A stretch of 64,000 nt of DNA from Entophlyctis helioformis (taxonomy: Eukaryota > Chytridiomycota > Chytridiomycetes > Chytridiales > Chytriomycetaceae). Positions within the stretch are counted from its first letter, which is position 1. Each line of letters opens with the position of its first letter. Positions 34,674-43,930 of this stretch are shown here, piece by piece. Position numbers and translations under genes: made by a program. Where the stretch lies: assembly GCA_025526915.1 (NCBI GenBank), contig JAHLKH010000127.1, positions 17,853 through 81,852 of the forward strand, read 5' to 3'. The notes below the pieces were generated by a model. That model saw only the letters and a list, made by a program, of their open reading frames with translations. It ran no database searches and was not told the origin of the DNA.

Positions 34674-36814
34674 ATGGCCAAGGGCAAGACTTCTGCTGCT
34701 GCTGCTGCTGCTGCTGCTAGTGTGAACGAGACTGCGCCGCTGCTCGGCGCTGCGTCCAGCTCGACCGTCGTGGACGTGCCCACTGCTGCTGCCGAAGACG
34801 CCGCAGACGCTGCTGCAGGCGCCAACACCAGCGCCAGCGCTGCCGCCGCCACGCCCGCCGCCGCCACGCCATTCGCCCGCCCGTCGCTCAAGACGCTGCT
34901 GGCCGGCTCGCTCGCCGTCGCCGCCACGGTCGTGCTACTGTCCAGCGTCGCCGCGCCCGCCGCGCTGCCGTCCGTGCCGTCCACGCCGTCCAAGCCGTCC
35001 GGCCCGTCCACGCCGCAGCCCGTGTTCAAGCACCCGGCCTCGTACACGCCGGCGCCCCGCTTCGCGCCGTCGGCCGCCCGCGTCGTCGGCCACCTGCAGG
35101 CGCTCGAGCGGCTCGCCGACTCCAAGGGCGGCGGCTCGCGTTCCGTGGCGACCGGCCACCCGGCCAGCGTGGCCTACGTCGTCGAGCAGCTGCAGGCCAT
35201 GAACAGCAGCCTGCGCGTGTGGACCGAGGACGTGGATCTGCTGGCCCAGGTCGACAAGCGCCCGCCCGTGCTGTCGCTCTTCAAGGTGGCCGCTCCGCGC
35301 GACTACGACGGCGGCGACGGCGACGCGAGCGGCTCCGACCACGACATCAACGACGACATCAGCGACGACGCGAGCGGCCGCGTCGACAGCGGCATCGACA
35401 GCCTGCGCAACACCGCCGGCAAGCGCACCGACGAGACCGTCTTTGCCCCGCGCATCGACGTCGCCGTCGCCGCCGGCTCGGGCCCGGGCTCGGTGCTCGA
35501 GGGCCGCCTGCGCCTGTACACCGAGTGCGCGCCGCCGCCCACCGCGCCGCCCGCCGCGCTCGGCCACAAGGACCGATCCGAAGACCCCGAGGAGTGGGTC
35601 GCCGTCATCGGCCCACGTCCAACGCCCGGCTGCACGCTCTGCGACCGCATCACGTCGGCTGTGCGCGCCGGCGCGCGCGGCATCATCCTCTACGCCGTGC
35701 CGGGCGGCGAGCGTGGCTACCCTCACTCGCTGCCGCCGTCGCCGGGCTCGTGTGCCCGCAACCCCACCAACGCGCGCATCATGGGCCGTGTCCCGATCGT
35801 CTCGCTCTCGGACTCTGCCGCCTTCAAGCTGCTGGAACGCATGAGCGACGTGCCCCCGCCGCCCCCGCCGCCTCCCGCACCCCCTGGCCGTCGTCCGTCG
35901 CCTCCGCGCCGCCGCCCGCTGCTGCCCCAGTGGCGCGTCGATCTCGACGTGCACTCGGCCTACACGCGCATCGTGTCCAAGAACGTGCTTGCAGAGTCGC
36001 TCGCCGGCAAGGAGGATCCATTGTCATGTTTGGGTCGCACCTGGACTCTGTCCCTGCTGGCCCCGGATCAACGACGACGGCTCGGGCGCCATGGCCACCC
36101 TTGAGCTTGCCCAAGCGTTCCACGAATCGGATCTTGCCAAGAACACTGTGCAAAAGGTCCGCTTCGCATGGTGGACAGGCGAAGGTGAGCGATGCGTGTC
36201 TGGTGTGTGTCTGTGTGTGCGTCTGCGTGTGCTTCTGCGTGACGACGGCGCCAGTGTGCTGACAGTCCCTTGCAGAGATTGGTCTGCTCGGCTCCAAGTA
36301 CTACGTCGCCAACCTGCAGGCCGCCGACTCGCTCCTCCTCTCTCGCCACAAGCTCAACATTGACACGGACATGATCGCGTCGCCCAACTACGTGCGCGGC
36401 ATCTGGGACGGCTCGGCCATCACCAACGCCACCCTTGCCCGCCGCTGCGCCTCGCTCTTTAATCTCTTCGCCTCGTGGTTCCTTGACCAGGACCTCCCCG
36501 TCATGCCGTTCCCCTTCAACGGCCGCTCGGACTTCCAGCCGTTCCTCGACGCCGGCGTGCCCGCTGCCGGCGTCATCACCGGCGAAGACGAGATCAAAAC
36601 CCCCGAGCAGGCTGCCCTGTTTGGCGGCGTGCCCGGTCTCGTTCTGGACCCCTGCTACCACCAGGACTGCGACCGCGTCAAAATGGTCGAGCAGGGCCCT
36701 GCCAGAGTCATTCTCGAACAGAACGTTGCTGTGCTTGGCTACGTCCTCGATGTCGTTGCAAGCGCCAAGGATATCGACGACCTCCTTGACAATGGCCCTG
36801 CGGTCGCTGTTTGA
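34674..36814 (+). CDS. M28 aminopeptidase (aminopeptidase Y-like) with PA domain
   Basis: Exons 34674-36184 and 36276-36814 (phase 1), about 684 residues. After an Ala-rich cytosolic N-terminus comes one TM signal anchor (LLAGSLAVAATVVLLSSV), a PA-type domain (GCTLCDRITSAVRAGARGIILYAV) and the zinc peptidase core MFGSHLDSVPAGPGINDDGSG with the metal-binding His and Asp, then EIGLLGSKYY, and DPCYHQDCDR as in vacuolar aminopeptidase Y. An Asp/Ser/Gly-rich insert (around residues 215-240) and a Pro run are unusual. One base is missing near 36019 and one near 36066, both in C/G runs within the active-site region; the homology resumes perfectly. Type II vacuolar membrane location is inferred. Confidence 0.88.
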
Positions 36815-36942
36815 CTCTGATGGCTCCCTCTTCTTCACTTTCCTTCCCTCTCTTTCTCCCTTTCTCCTTTCGTCTGATCTTCATCGTATCTACTTTTTTG
36901 TCTGGTCGTGGCTGGCGAATACAATTCATTCGCGCCAGTCCT

Positions 36943-38330
36943 TCAGAGCCGCAATTCAAACGACGGGCGGACCGTCGTTGTAAAGCGGCTGCCTGGCAGG
37001 AACGCGACCGGCATCTTGGCGGTTGTGATGGTCGTGCCGTCGACGCGTACATGGTCGCCCAGCGTCATCAGCTCGGCCAGGGCGAGTGCGCAGCCGTACG
37101 CGCGTGGCATGCCGTGTCCGCTGTATCCTGCGCACACATACTCGTTTTGTGTGCCTGGCACGCGGCCGACGATGGGGTTGCCGTCGCTCGTCCAGCCCAT
37201 CACGCCAGCCCATTCTTCAGCGACAACAACCACACGCTACTGCTGCTGCTGTCTTGTTTGGGTCGGCGAGATCAAACGACTGCGGAATGTACCGGCGAGT
37301 GCTTGCGAGACGTTTGGGTCGAGGTTCGCGTCGTCTGACGTGCCCACCTCGCTGTTGACGCCCAGGTACCGCAGTCCGCCCAGCACGATGCGATGGTCGG
37401 GTCGCTGCGACATGTACTCGTAGCCATCATGTGCCGAGACGGCCGTATGGCTGAACAGCCCAGCCCTCACAGGGTCCGTCACGACCACCTGGTTTCGTAC
37501 GGGCGTGACGTCGATGGCCGGTAGCAGACTGGCCGTGTACGCGTTGGTGCAATACACCACACGGCGCGCGGCAATGTCGCCGTGCTGCGTGTGCACCGTG
37601 AGGCTTGGCCCGGATCGCGTCACGCTCTTGACGAGTGTGTGCGACGCGTAGCGCACGCGGCCCGTAGTCACGGCCGTCTGCAGCAGCGACTGCGCAAGCG
37701 ATGCCGACCGCACCATGTACGCGACGCTGCTGTGCACGCCGCCAACCGCCTGCGTGCCGGGCACCACCTGCCGCACACGGTCGGCGTCCCAGACTTCCAT
37801 GCCCGCCCCGCACCCGGCCGCGTGCATCAGCGCCACCTCTGCACGCCATCGCGACAGCCGCTCCTCGCTCTCCACCAGATGCAGGCCGCCGCCCTGCAAC
37901 GCTTGCACCACTTGCGCTGCTTGCCCATCGCCCAGGTGGCGGCGCGCGTACTCGACCACGGCCGCACACGTGGCGTGGTCAAAGGCTTCCATGCCACGCA
38001 CGGCGGCCGCGCCGTGCTTGGATACAAGCGTCGACCAGCTGTCCGTGAGGCCCGGCCACAGCAGCCCGCCGTTGCGGCCCGTCGCACCACCGCCCACGTC
38101 CCGCGCATCGACGACGAGAATCTCGGGGCTGTGTCGGTCACCGTTGGTGGTGTTGATGTTGTTGAAGACGGCGCTGCTGGCTGGCGCGACAGGTGGTATG
38201 CGAGCGAGGCGCCTGTGATGCCTGCGCCTATCACCACCGTGTGTGCTGTGCGTGGCAGCGCGCTGGCTGCGACCGTGACGCCGTGCAGCCAGTACGCTGA
38301 CGCTGTCGGCTTCTCGACCGGAAACGACAT
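36943..38330 (-). CDS. FAD-dependent oxidoreductase (DAO family)
   Basis: Starts at the ATG at 38330 with SAYWLHG and the FAD-binding HTVVIGAGITGASLAYHLSR; continues through GGGATGRNGGLLWPG and the barrel of a DAO-type flavoprotein, and ends with EEWAGVMGWTSDGNPIVGRV and a GHGMPRAYGCALALAEL cofactor-closing helix. About 450 residues. Substrate unknown: amino acid, sarcosine or polyamine oxidases all look like this. One base is missing near 38128. A short intron (acceptor at 37237) seems to lie at 37237-37280 but the phases do not match, so another lost base is likely there. Its start codon is 28 bp from that of the divergent Ap4A phosphorylase gene. Confidence 0.82.
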
Positions 38331-38358
38331 TCTCGTCGTTGCCTTCAGATCTGCAACG

Positions 38359-38553
38359 ATGAGTCGCGGAAACCTCGATGCACGTATCGCCGCCGTGTTC
38401 GACGCGGCGCTGGCTGGCGGGCGGCTGCTCTGCGACGAAGGCGTGCTGCGCCGCTTGCCGTCTGGCGGCATCGACTTTGAGGTGCGGCTGGTCGAGTCGC
38501 TGGGTGCCAAGCCGGCCACCAAGCTCAGCGACCAGGTTCCCAGTGCGGCACCG

Positions 38554-38594
<41 letters not shown>

Positions 38595-39546
38595 GACCGC
38601 GGCCAAGGCGACGTTCAACCCGTTCCTGCCGCACGACCCGACGCTGTACGTCGACGACCTCGGCTCGCATCTGCTGTTACTCAACAAGTACTGCGTGAGC
38701 CGCCACCACTGTCTGATCACGACCAAGGGTGAGTGCGCCGCTCGTGCGTCGGCGGGTCCGTCTGCAAGCCGTCTGGTGCTGATCGCCTGCGGCCAGAGTT
38801 CAAGAGCCAGCTGAGCCCGCTGTCCGTGCACGACTGGGCCGCTGCCCTCGCCTTTATGCGATCGGGCGGCACGCTGCGTCCGCACCTCGGCTTCTTCAAC
38901 TGCGGATCGCTGTCCGGTGCGAGGTGTGTGTGTGCTTCGTCACGACCATGGCGTCCTGCCTGTCTGTGTCTGTCGATCGCTGACATGCTGCCCAAGTGTG
39001 CTGCACAAGCACATGCAGATGCTGCCGCTGGATGGCGACGCGGCGAGCGCCCCGCCAGTGTCGGCTGCCATCCACCGCCACATGCGCCAGGCGACCGTCA
39101 AGGCAGCCACGCCGTTCTTGGTCGACGGACTGCCGTTTGCGCACGCGTGTGCGCTCATGCCGCCGCGTCTGTCGCCGGCCGTCGCACTGGACCTCAACAC
39201 GGCAGCTGCCAACGCGACGACGCATCTCGAGGCTGCGCGGTCGCTGCACGCCATCTACACGGCTGTCCTCACGGCCGCGATGCAGGCTGCCCGCGTCGAT
39301 CCGGCACCCTCGCTCGGCGTCTCGGACGCCACCACCACGGAGCCCGCCGGCTTTGTCTCGCACTCGCTGCTGTTCACGGACGAGTGGATGATGGCCGTGC
39401 CGCGCCGTGCCGACAAGAGCGGGCCGATCAGCATCAACTCGGTCGGCTTTGCCGGCATGATACTCGCCAAGCGGCCGAGCGACGTCGAGTACATTACGTC
39501 ACGCGGTGCCATGGCCATCCTGCAAGACGTCGCCTTCCCGCTGTGA
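38359..39546 (+). CDS. ATP adenylyltransferase (Ap4A phosphorylase, Apa1/2-like)
   Basis: Exons 38359-38728, 38797-38923 and 38997-39546; 348 residues, normal for the family. It phosphorolyses diadenosine tetraphosphate to ADP and ATP. Diagnostic blocks: TFNPFLPHDPTLYVDDLGSH, LNKYCVSRHHCLITT, HDWAAALAFM, FNCGSLSGA followed by the catalytic HKHMQ (His-x-His-x-Gln), and NSVGFAGMILAK near the C-terminus. A Thr-Ala repeat encoded by (ACAGCA)n at 38560-38595 interrupts an otherwise conserved N-terminal region. Its 3' end overlaps the poly(A) signal of the convergent DPCD gene. Confidence 0.92.
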
Positions 39547-39557
39547 CCTTGCCTGTC

Positions 39558-39563
39558 TTTATT
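39558..39563 (-). promoter_or_regulatory. Poly(A) signal AATAAA (minus strand)
   Basis: AATAAA for DPCD, only 12 bp beyond the stop codon of the convergent Ap4A phosphorylase gene, so the two 3' UTRs overlap. Confidence 0.5.
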
Positions 39564-39636
39564 CAATACCAGCCCTTGTTTCTTCCACTTTTCTTCATCT
39601 TGACCAGCCCTGGGGGGAACGCGAAACGAGCACATG

Positions 39637-40305
39637 CTACGACGGGTTGCACTGCACATCGCCGTCCTTGGCAACACCGTCGTTGCTGGACGCCATCCCG
39701 CGCCGCTCCTCCCGCTCGGCCTTTTCAATGTCCAGCACGGCCTGCGGCTTCTGGTACATGATCACAAGCGTGTTGGATCCCCAGTCGAACGCCATGCTCG
39801 CCGGGTTGAACGGCAGACCCAGCCTGTCCATGTCAGGGATACTGATCCGCGTGTAGTACCTTGCACCGCGAGTGAGTAGTCGACCAAAAAGACAATGCGG
39901 CGTGGAACAACAAACAACAGCAGCAGCAGCCAGCAATACCTACTTTTTGTTGGTCGTGCGCACCGTGATGCGGCGGTCCGCCACGTCCACGCTCACCTGG
40001 TACGTCTCGCGCGGCCACGGCACGTTGCGCACACGAAACACGAAATGCGACTTGGTGTCGCGACGCACGACCACGGGGCTTGTCCGGCTCTCGGCGATGA
40101 GCAGCCCTGTCCCTGCCGTCGACGTCGGGTCCGCCACTGCGGGTGCCTCGCCCACCTCGTACGTCCATTCCGTGTATGCACCGAGCGCCGTCTTGGACCG
40201 GTGCCGACGGACAACGAGGTCGTCGGTCTTGATGTCGTATTCTTCAATGAGCTCTCGGCCGTCTGGATGCGTTGTGTGGATACGCTTCCTGCCGTTCTGT
40301 ATCAT
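39637..40305 (-). CDS. DPCD: DPCD family protein (cilia/flagella associated)
   Basis: Exons 39944-40305 and 39637-39859 (phase 2) give 194 residues; vertebrate DPCD is about 200. The whole length matches the family: GRKRIHTTHPDGRELIEEYD, SKTALGA, RRDTKSHFVFRVRN, ITVRTTNKKYY spanning the intron, SIPDMDRLGLPFN and the final VIMYQKP. DPCD interacts with the R2TP/RUVBL chaperone and is linked to ciliary motility; it is kept in organisms that build flagella. Start at the ATG at 40305 is slightly short of the family N-terminus, so an upstream exon is possible. A divergent rhomboid gene starts 185 bp away. Confidence 0.92.
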
Positions 40306-40490
40306 GCATGTGCGTGTCGGTTTGGGTGCGCCTGCGTGCTGCTGGTGTGGCCGCTGGCTGGCAGTTGCCGGAGTAGCAGCAGCAGAGCAGTGGTATTGTG
40401 GTTGTTGCGCAGCATCGTTGCCGGATCTGGGCTAACCGCTTCGCGTTAAACCCAAAGCCGGCGACAACAACAACAACAACAGCGCCAACA

Positions 40491-41428
40491 ATGTTTGTGC
40501 AGGACGGAACGGCGCTGTTCCTGGTGGCGGCGGTCGGCCTGACGGTGCCGTCGCTCGTCTCGGCCAACGGAAACTGGCAGCGGCTCAACCTCGCCTCGCC
40601 GCCCGTCTCGCCGTCGTTCACCAAGCGCTTCTTCCTCTTCTCCTACAAGACCGAGCCGTCGCTCACGCTGCTCTCGGAGCGAGAGTCGCTCGTCATGTAC
40701 ATGTTCCACCACCTGGACGCATCGTAAGCCAGGCTGCTCTTGCCGGCCATGAGCGGCAGCGACACCCACTCACGCCTGCTTGACAGACACTGGCTCGGCA
40801 ACATGTGCTCGATTGCCGCATCGGCCGCGCTGCTCGACCTCGGCTTCTGGCGCACGTCGCTGCTGTTTGTTGGCGGCGGCATCTCTGGCGCGATCGCCCA
40901 CGTCTGCGAGTGGAGCCTCATCCGCGACAACAAGGGCCACATCTCCAGCGATCCGCTCATCTCCCTGGTGCAGTCGGCGCACAAGGACTTGTCCAGTGGC
41001 TCCGCGGCACGCCCTACGAAGTGCCCGTCAAGGGCCTGTTCAGCGGCCTGTTCCCCACCACCTACTCGCTTGCTGGCGCCAGTGCCGGCGCGTTTGCGCT
41101 CACGGGTGCCGAGTTCTGGCTCATCTGCTCGGCGATGCGGTCGATCCTCACGGGCAGCCGCGGGTCCAACGACAAGGGCCGTCGGAGACGCAGCGCGCGT
41201 GTCGAGAGCCAGGACCCGAACCAGCGGCTCGCGGATCTGATTGTCATGGGTGCGACGCGCTTGGTTACCCTCGGGCTCCAGGTCGCGGCCGTCTTGGAGC
41301 CCGGCGCCGCTGACCTGGCGACGTCATGGCCGGGATCCCTTGCTCAGAACGTCGGGCACTCTGCACATATCGGCGGGTTCCTGTTCGGCTTTGTTGCCAT
41401 GGGCGTCTTGTCCCAGTTTCCTCAATAG
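40491..41428 (+). CDS. Rhomboid-family intramembrane serine protease
   Basis: Exons 40491-40723 and 40787-41428, about 291 residues. TM-rich throughout. The rhomboid signature HHLDASHWLGNM (His-His...Asn) spans the intron, the nucleophile Ser is in GASAGAFAL and the catalytic His in GHSAHIGGFLFG, so it should be active. A basic loop (RGSNDKGRRRRSARVESQ) separates the last helices. No mitochondrial presequence is obvious; the N-terminus is short, more like a secretory-pathway rhomboid. One C appears missing near 40989, moving the frame by one; conserved sequence continues after it. Confidence 0.88.
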
Positions 41429-41452
41429 ACTAGAATCCAAATGTATTGGTGT

Positions 41453-42347
41453 CTACAGCAGCAGCGGGATCACTGCCTTGCGAGAGCGCGGGTAGTTGGG
41501 GAACGTGGCCTGGTACCATGCGTGCTGCTTGATCGCTCGCGGCACGAGGTTGCACGCTGTAAACAGGGCAAACGCCGTGCCGGCCCAGCTGCCCGTCGCG
41601 ATCGCCCATCCAACCCATTCCAGGATCTCGCCCAGATAGTTGGGGCACGACACCCACGAGTACAGCCCACCCAGTGGCACCGAGTAGCGCTCTCCGCCCG
41701 CATGGCGTCCACGGCGCAGACCAAACAGCACATTGTCTGCCCAGATGTTGATGACCATGCCCACCGCGAACACCGCTACGCCTGCCAAGAAGCGGGGCGA
41801 GGTCGCCACCGAGTCGGGCAGATCGCCAAAGTACCCAACGAAGCGTCCGTTGACGTAGCCGTTTGGCACGTTGAAGCAGATGGCACCCAGCACGGTGAAC
41901 ACGCTCATGGGTGCCATTCCAGGTGCACGCCAGGTGTACACGAGCGATCTGTGAATGTAGTGCACCTCCCACAGGAGCACCAGCACGAGCTGGGTGCTCG
42001 ACAGCGCTGCCAGCGAGCTCGATGCCGTGACGGCCAGGTAGAAGGCGACGACGGGGATGGACTCGAAAAAGAGCCAGCCGAGCTTGCCGTTCACTGTGGG
42101 GCCGAAGCCTGGCCTGTTGAACTTGCCTGCCGAGCTCAGACGTCAGCTGGATGCCGGCCAGGGCGGTGTGCCGGCACTGCGTATGCTTACCGTACGGTGC
42201 GACAATGACGTTGAGGATCACAAGGAGCAGCGGCGCATGCAGCAGGACGACTGCCAGTGTGCGGGCATAGAGCAGCGTCTCGGGGATGTCTGCCGGCGTT
42301 GGCGCTCTCGGCCGCAAGAACGCAATCGAGTCGTCGAGCCAGTCCAT
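41453..42347 (-). CDS. Steroid 5-alpha-reductase-like membrane protein
   Basis: Exons 42191-42347 and 41453-42126 (phase 1, 64-bp intron) give 276 residues. Six or so TM helices. Family marks: NVIVAPYGKFN, HYIHRSLVYTWR, the cofactor-site run GLYSWVSCPNYLGEILEWVGWA, and the ending HAWYQATFPNYPRSRKAVIP. These enzymes reduce delta-4 steroids or polyprenol-type double bonds with NADPH in the ER. The exact substrate cannot be read from sequence. It converges on the rhomboid gene with only 24 bp between stop codons. Confidence 0.92.
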
Positions 42348-42401
42348 GACAGATCTGGGCGAAGTTGGAATAGAAGGAGATCGACAAGGAAACCAGCTGG
42401 C

Positions 42402-42407
42402 TTTATT
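42402..42407 (-). promoter_or_regulatory. Poly(A) signal overlapping a stop codon
   Basis: On the minus strand the last codons of the first membrane paralogue read GAATAAAG, so the TAA stop is part of AATAAA. Confidence 0.4.
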
Positions 42408-43546
42408 CGGTCTTGGTCTTCTTCTTGCCATGGACGGCGGCGGTGCGAGTCAGGCGAGCCTCGCGCTGCACGGCAAAGACGAACACGCCCGTGCCCGGTC
42501 CAAGGAGCGCACCGAGAGCAAGCACGGTCGCCACGCCACGGATCCCGTCTTCGGCCAGTGCCCACAGCACGAATCCTGTCACGCATCCCACCAGATCGAC
42601 GAGCAAGAAGTATGCACCGTTATCCCTGCCCGCATGGACGTACACCAGATCGCGGAACACCCGAACGGCGTCGTCGAACGAGCGCACGCCAAAGTACATG
42701 TAGAGCGAGTAGAACCAGTAGAGCGACGAGACAATGGCGACGGTCTTGTAGATGGCCGAGGCCGAGCGGGTGCCGGATGCGTGTGCGGTCGGGATCGACG
42801 CGACGGGGCCTTCAGCTGCATACAGCATGGCATGGATCGGGATCCACAGCAGCGGCGCGACGACCGGCGCAAAGTTGATGACCAGACAAGCCGGCGCAAA
42901 GAAGGCCATGTCGTCTGCCATCTCGGTCATGACGGCCATGACGACAAGCGACGAGATGGACGCGATGGCAATGACCCACACGAGCGACGAGCGCAGCGGG
43001 CCGTGTGCGCTGCCCTTGTGCGGCGCACCGAGCACCATGGACGGCACCCACAGCAGCGGGATCACGACGCCGATGCCGACGAGCTGGCCTAGCACGATGA
43101 TGAGCGGGTACATCCACGCGAACCAGCGCACCGTCGGCCGAGTGCTCTCGAGCGCCGCAATGAGAACGGCCGCACCGCCCAGCGGGGTGAAGATGCGCAC
43201 GACCAGGGAGCCGGCCGGCGACATGATGGCGTCGTGGAAGAAGGTCGTGATGAGGCACATGAACTGGTCGATGAGCAGGATGTTGGTGCGGTGGAACGGC
43301 GGCAGCGACGCCGGGTCCAGCGAGTGCAGGTCGGGCACCATGCACTGGGCGAGGAGCGGGTCGTAGTGCTTGATGGGGGGCTGCAGCGAGAGGTACGTGG
43401 CCACTCCCACGGCAGCGCTGTTGTGAGGCAGCGTGTGTGTACTGGTGAGCAAGCGAGTGTGCGTGTAGTTGCATGTCTGCCAGCCCAGCCCAGCCCAGCC
43501 CAGCCAGCGTGTCTTACCTTGCAGCAGCCAGGATCCAGCGCGACAT
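42403..43546 (-). CDS. Polytopic membrane protein, tandem family member 1
   Basis: A 29-bp first exon (43518-43546, MSRWILAAA) is joined in phase 2 to 42403-43417; 347 residues with about eight TM helices. Shared with members 2 and 3: LPPFHRTN-L--DQFMC, ALESTRPT-RWFAW, PLLWVPS, MAFFAPACLVINFAPVV, YVHAGRDNGAYFLLVDLVGC and the GPGTGVFVF block before a basic KKKTKTE tail. I do not recognise the family; the paired acidic and His residues in helices could suit a membrane-bound enzyme or transporter. Its start codon lies about 50 bp from the breakpoint of the inverted duplication, so its original promoter has probably been replaced. Confidence 0.82.
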
Positions 43547-43594
43547 GTTTGTTGTTGGCGGCCAAGGCGCGATCTGCGGATCTGGGCCTGGACA

Positions 43595-43704
43595 CCGCGC
43601 TCAGCCAGGTGCGGGCGAGCGTGTCGGCCAAGGACCTCGACTTTTACCTGTCGTTTGACCACGAGTACGGCAGCAAGTCCAGCACGTCTGCCGCTGCGCC
43701 GTGA
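43595..43704 (+). pseudogene. Truncated duplicate of the FIGNL1 3' end
   Basis: The last 35 or so FIGNL1 codons (from [13 protein letters not shown] to the stop), with one His-for-Gln change, plus the 3' UTR with AATAAA at 43711. No ATPase domain is attached; it is carried along by the inverted duplication. Confidence 0.85.
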
Positions 43705-43710
43705 GCCGCC

Positions 43711-43716
43711 AATAAA
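43711..43716 (+). promoter_or_regulatory. Poly(A) signal AATAAA, duplicated
   Basis: Copy of the FIGNL1 poly(A) signal in arm B, now upstream of the surface-protein gene copy. Confidence 0.4.
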
Positions 43717-43930
43717 CACTTGCCGCACTGCTGCCCTTGCCCGCCGATCCGCTCATCCACTCGCCAGCCACTCGCCAGCCACTCGACCGCCACACGTGCC
43801 CGCCTCCAGATCGTCACTGCCACACGACCTCGGGCATCGCCGCCCCTTTTCTTTCTCGTGCTCTTCCACTCCACTCTTCAGCAACAGCCAACAGCCAACA
43901 GCCAGTAGCCAACAGCCAACACCAGCGACC

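Noticed and set aside
36815..36942. Possible small gene between the M28 peptidase and FAD oxidoreductase
   Set aside because: Pyrimidine-rich 3' UTR sequence only; no supported frame.
42403..43728. Long minus-strand frame extending membrane member 1 to 43728
   Set aside because: The upstream part reads through the intron and the antisense of the FIGNL1 fragment; the 29-bp first exon shared by all three paralogues is better.
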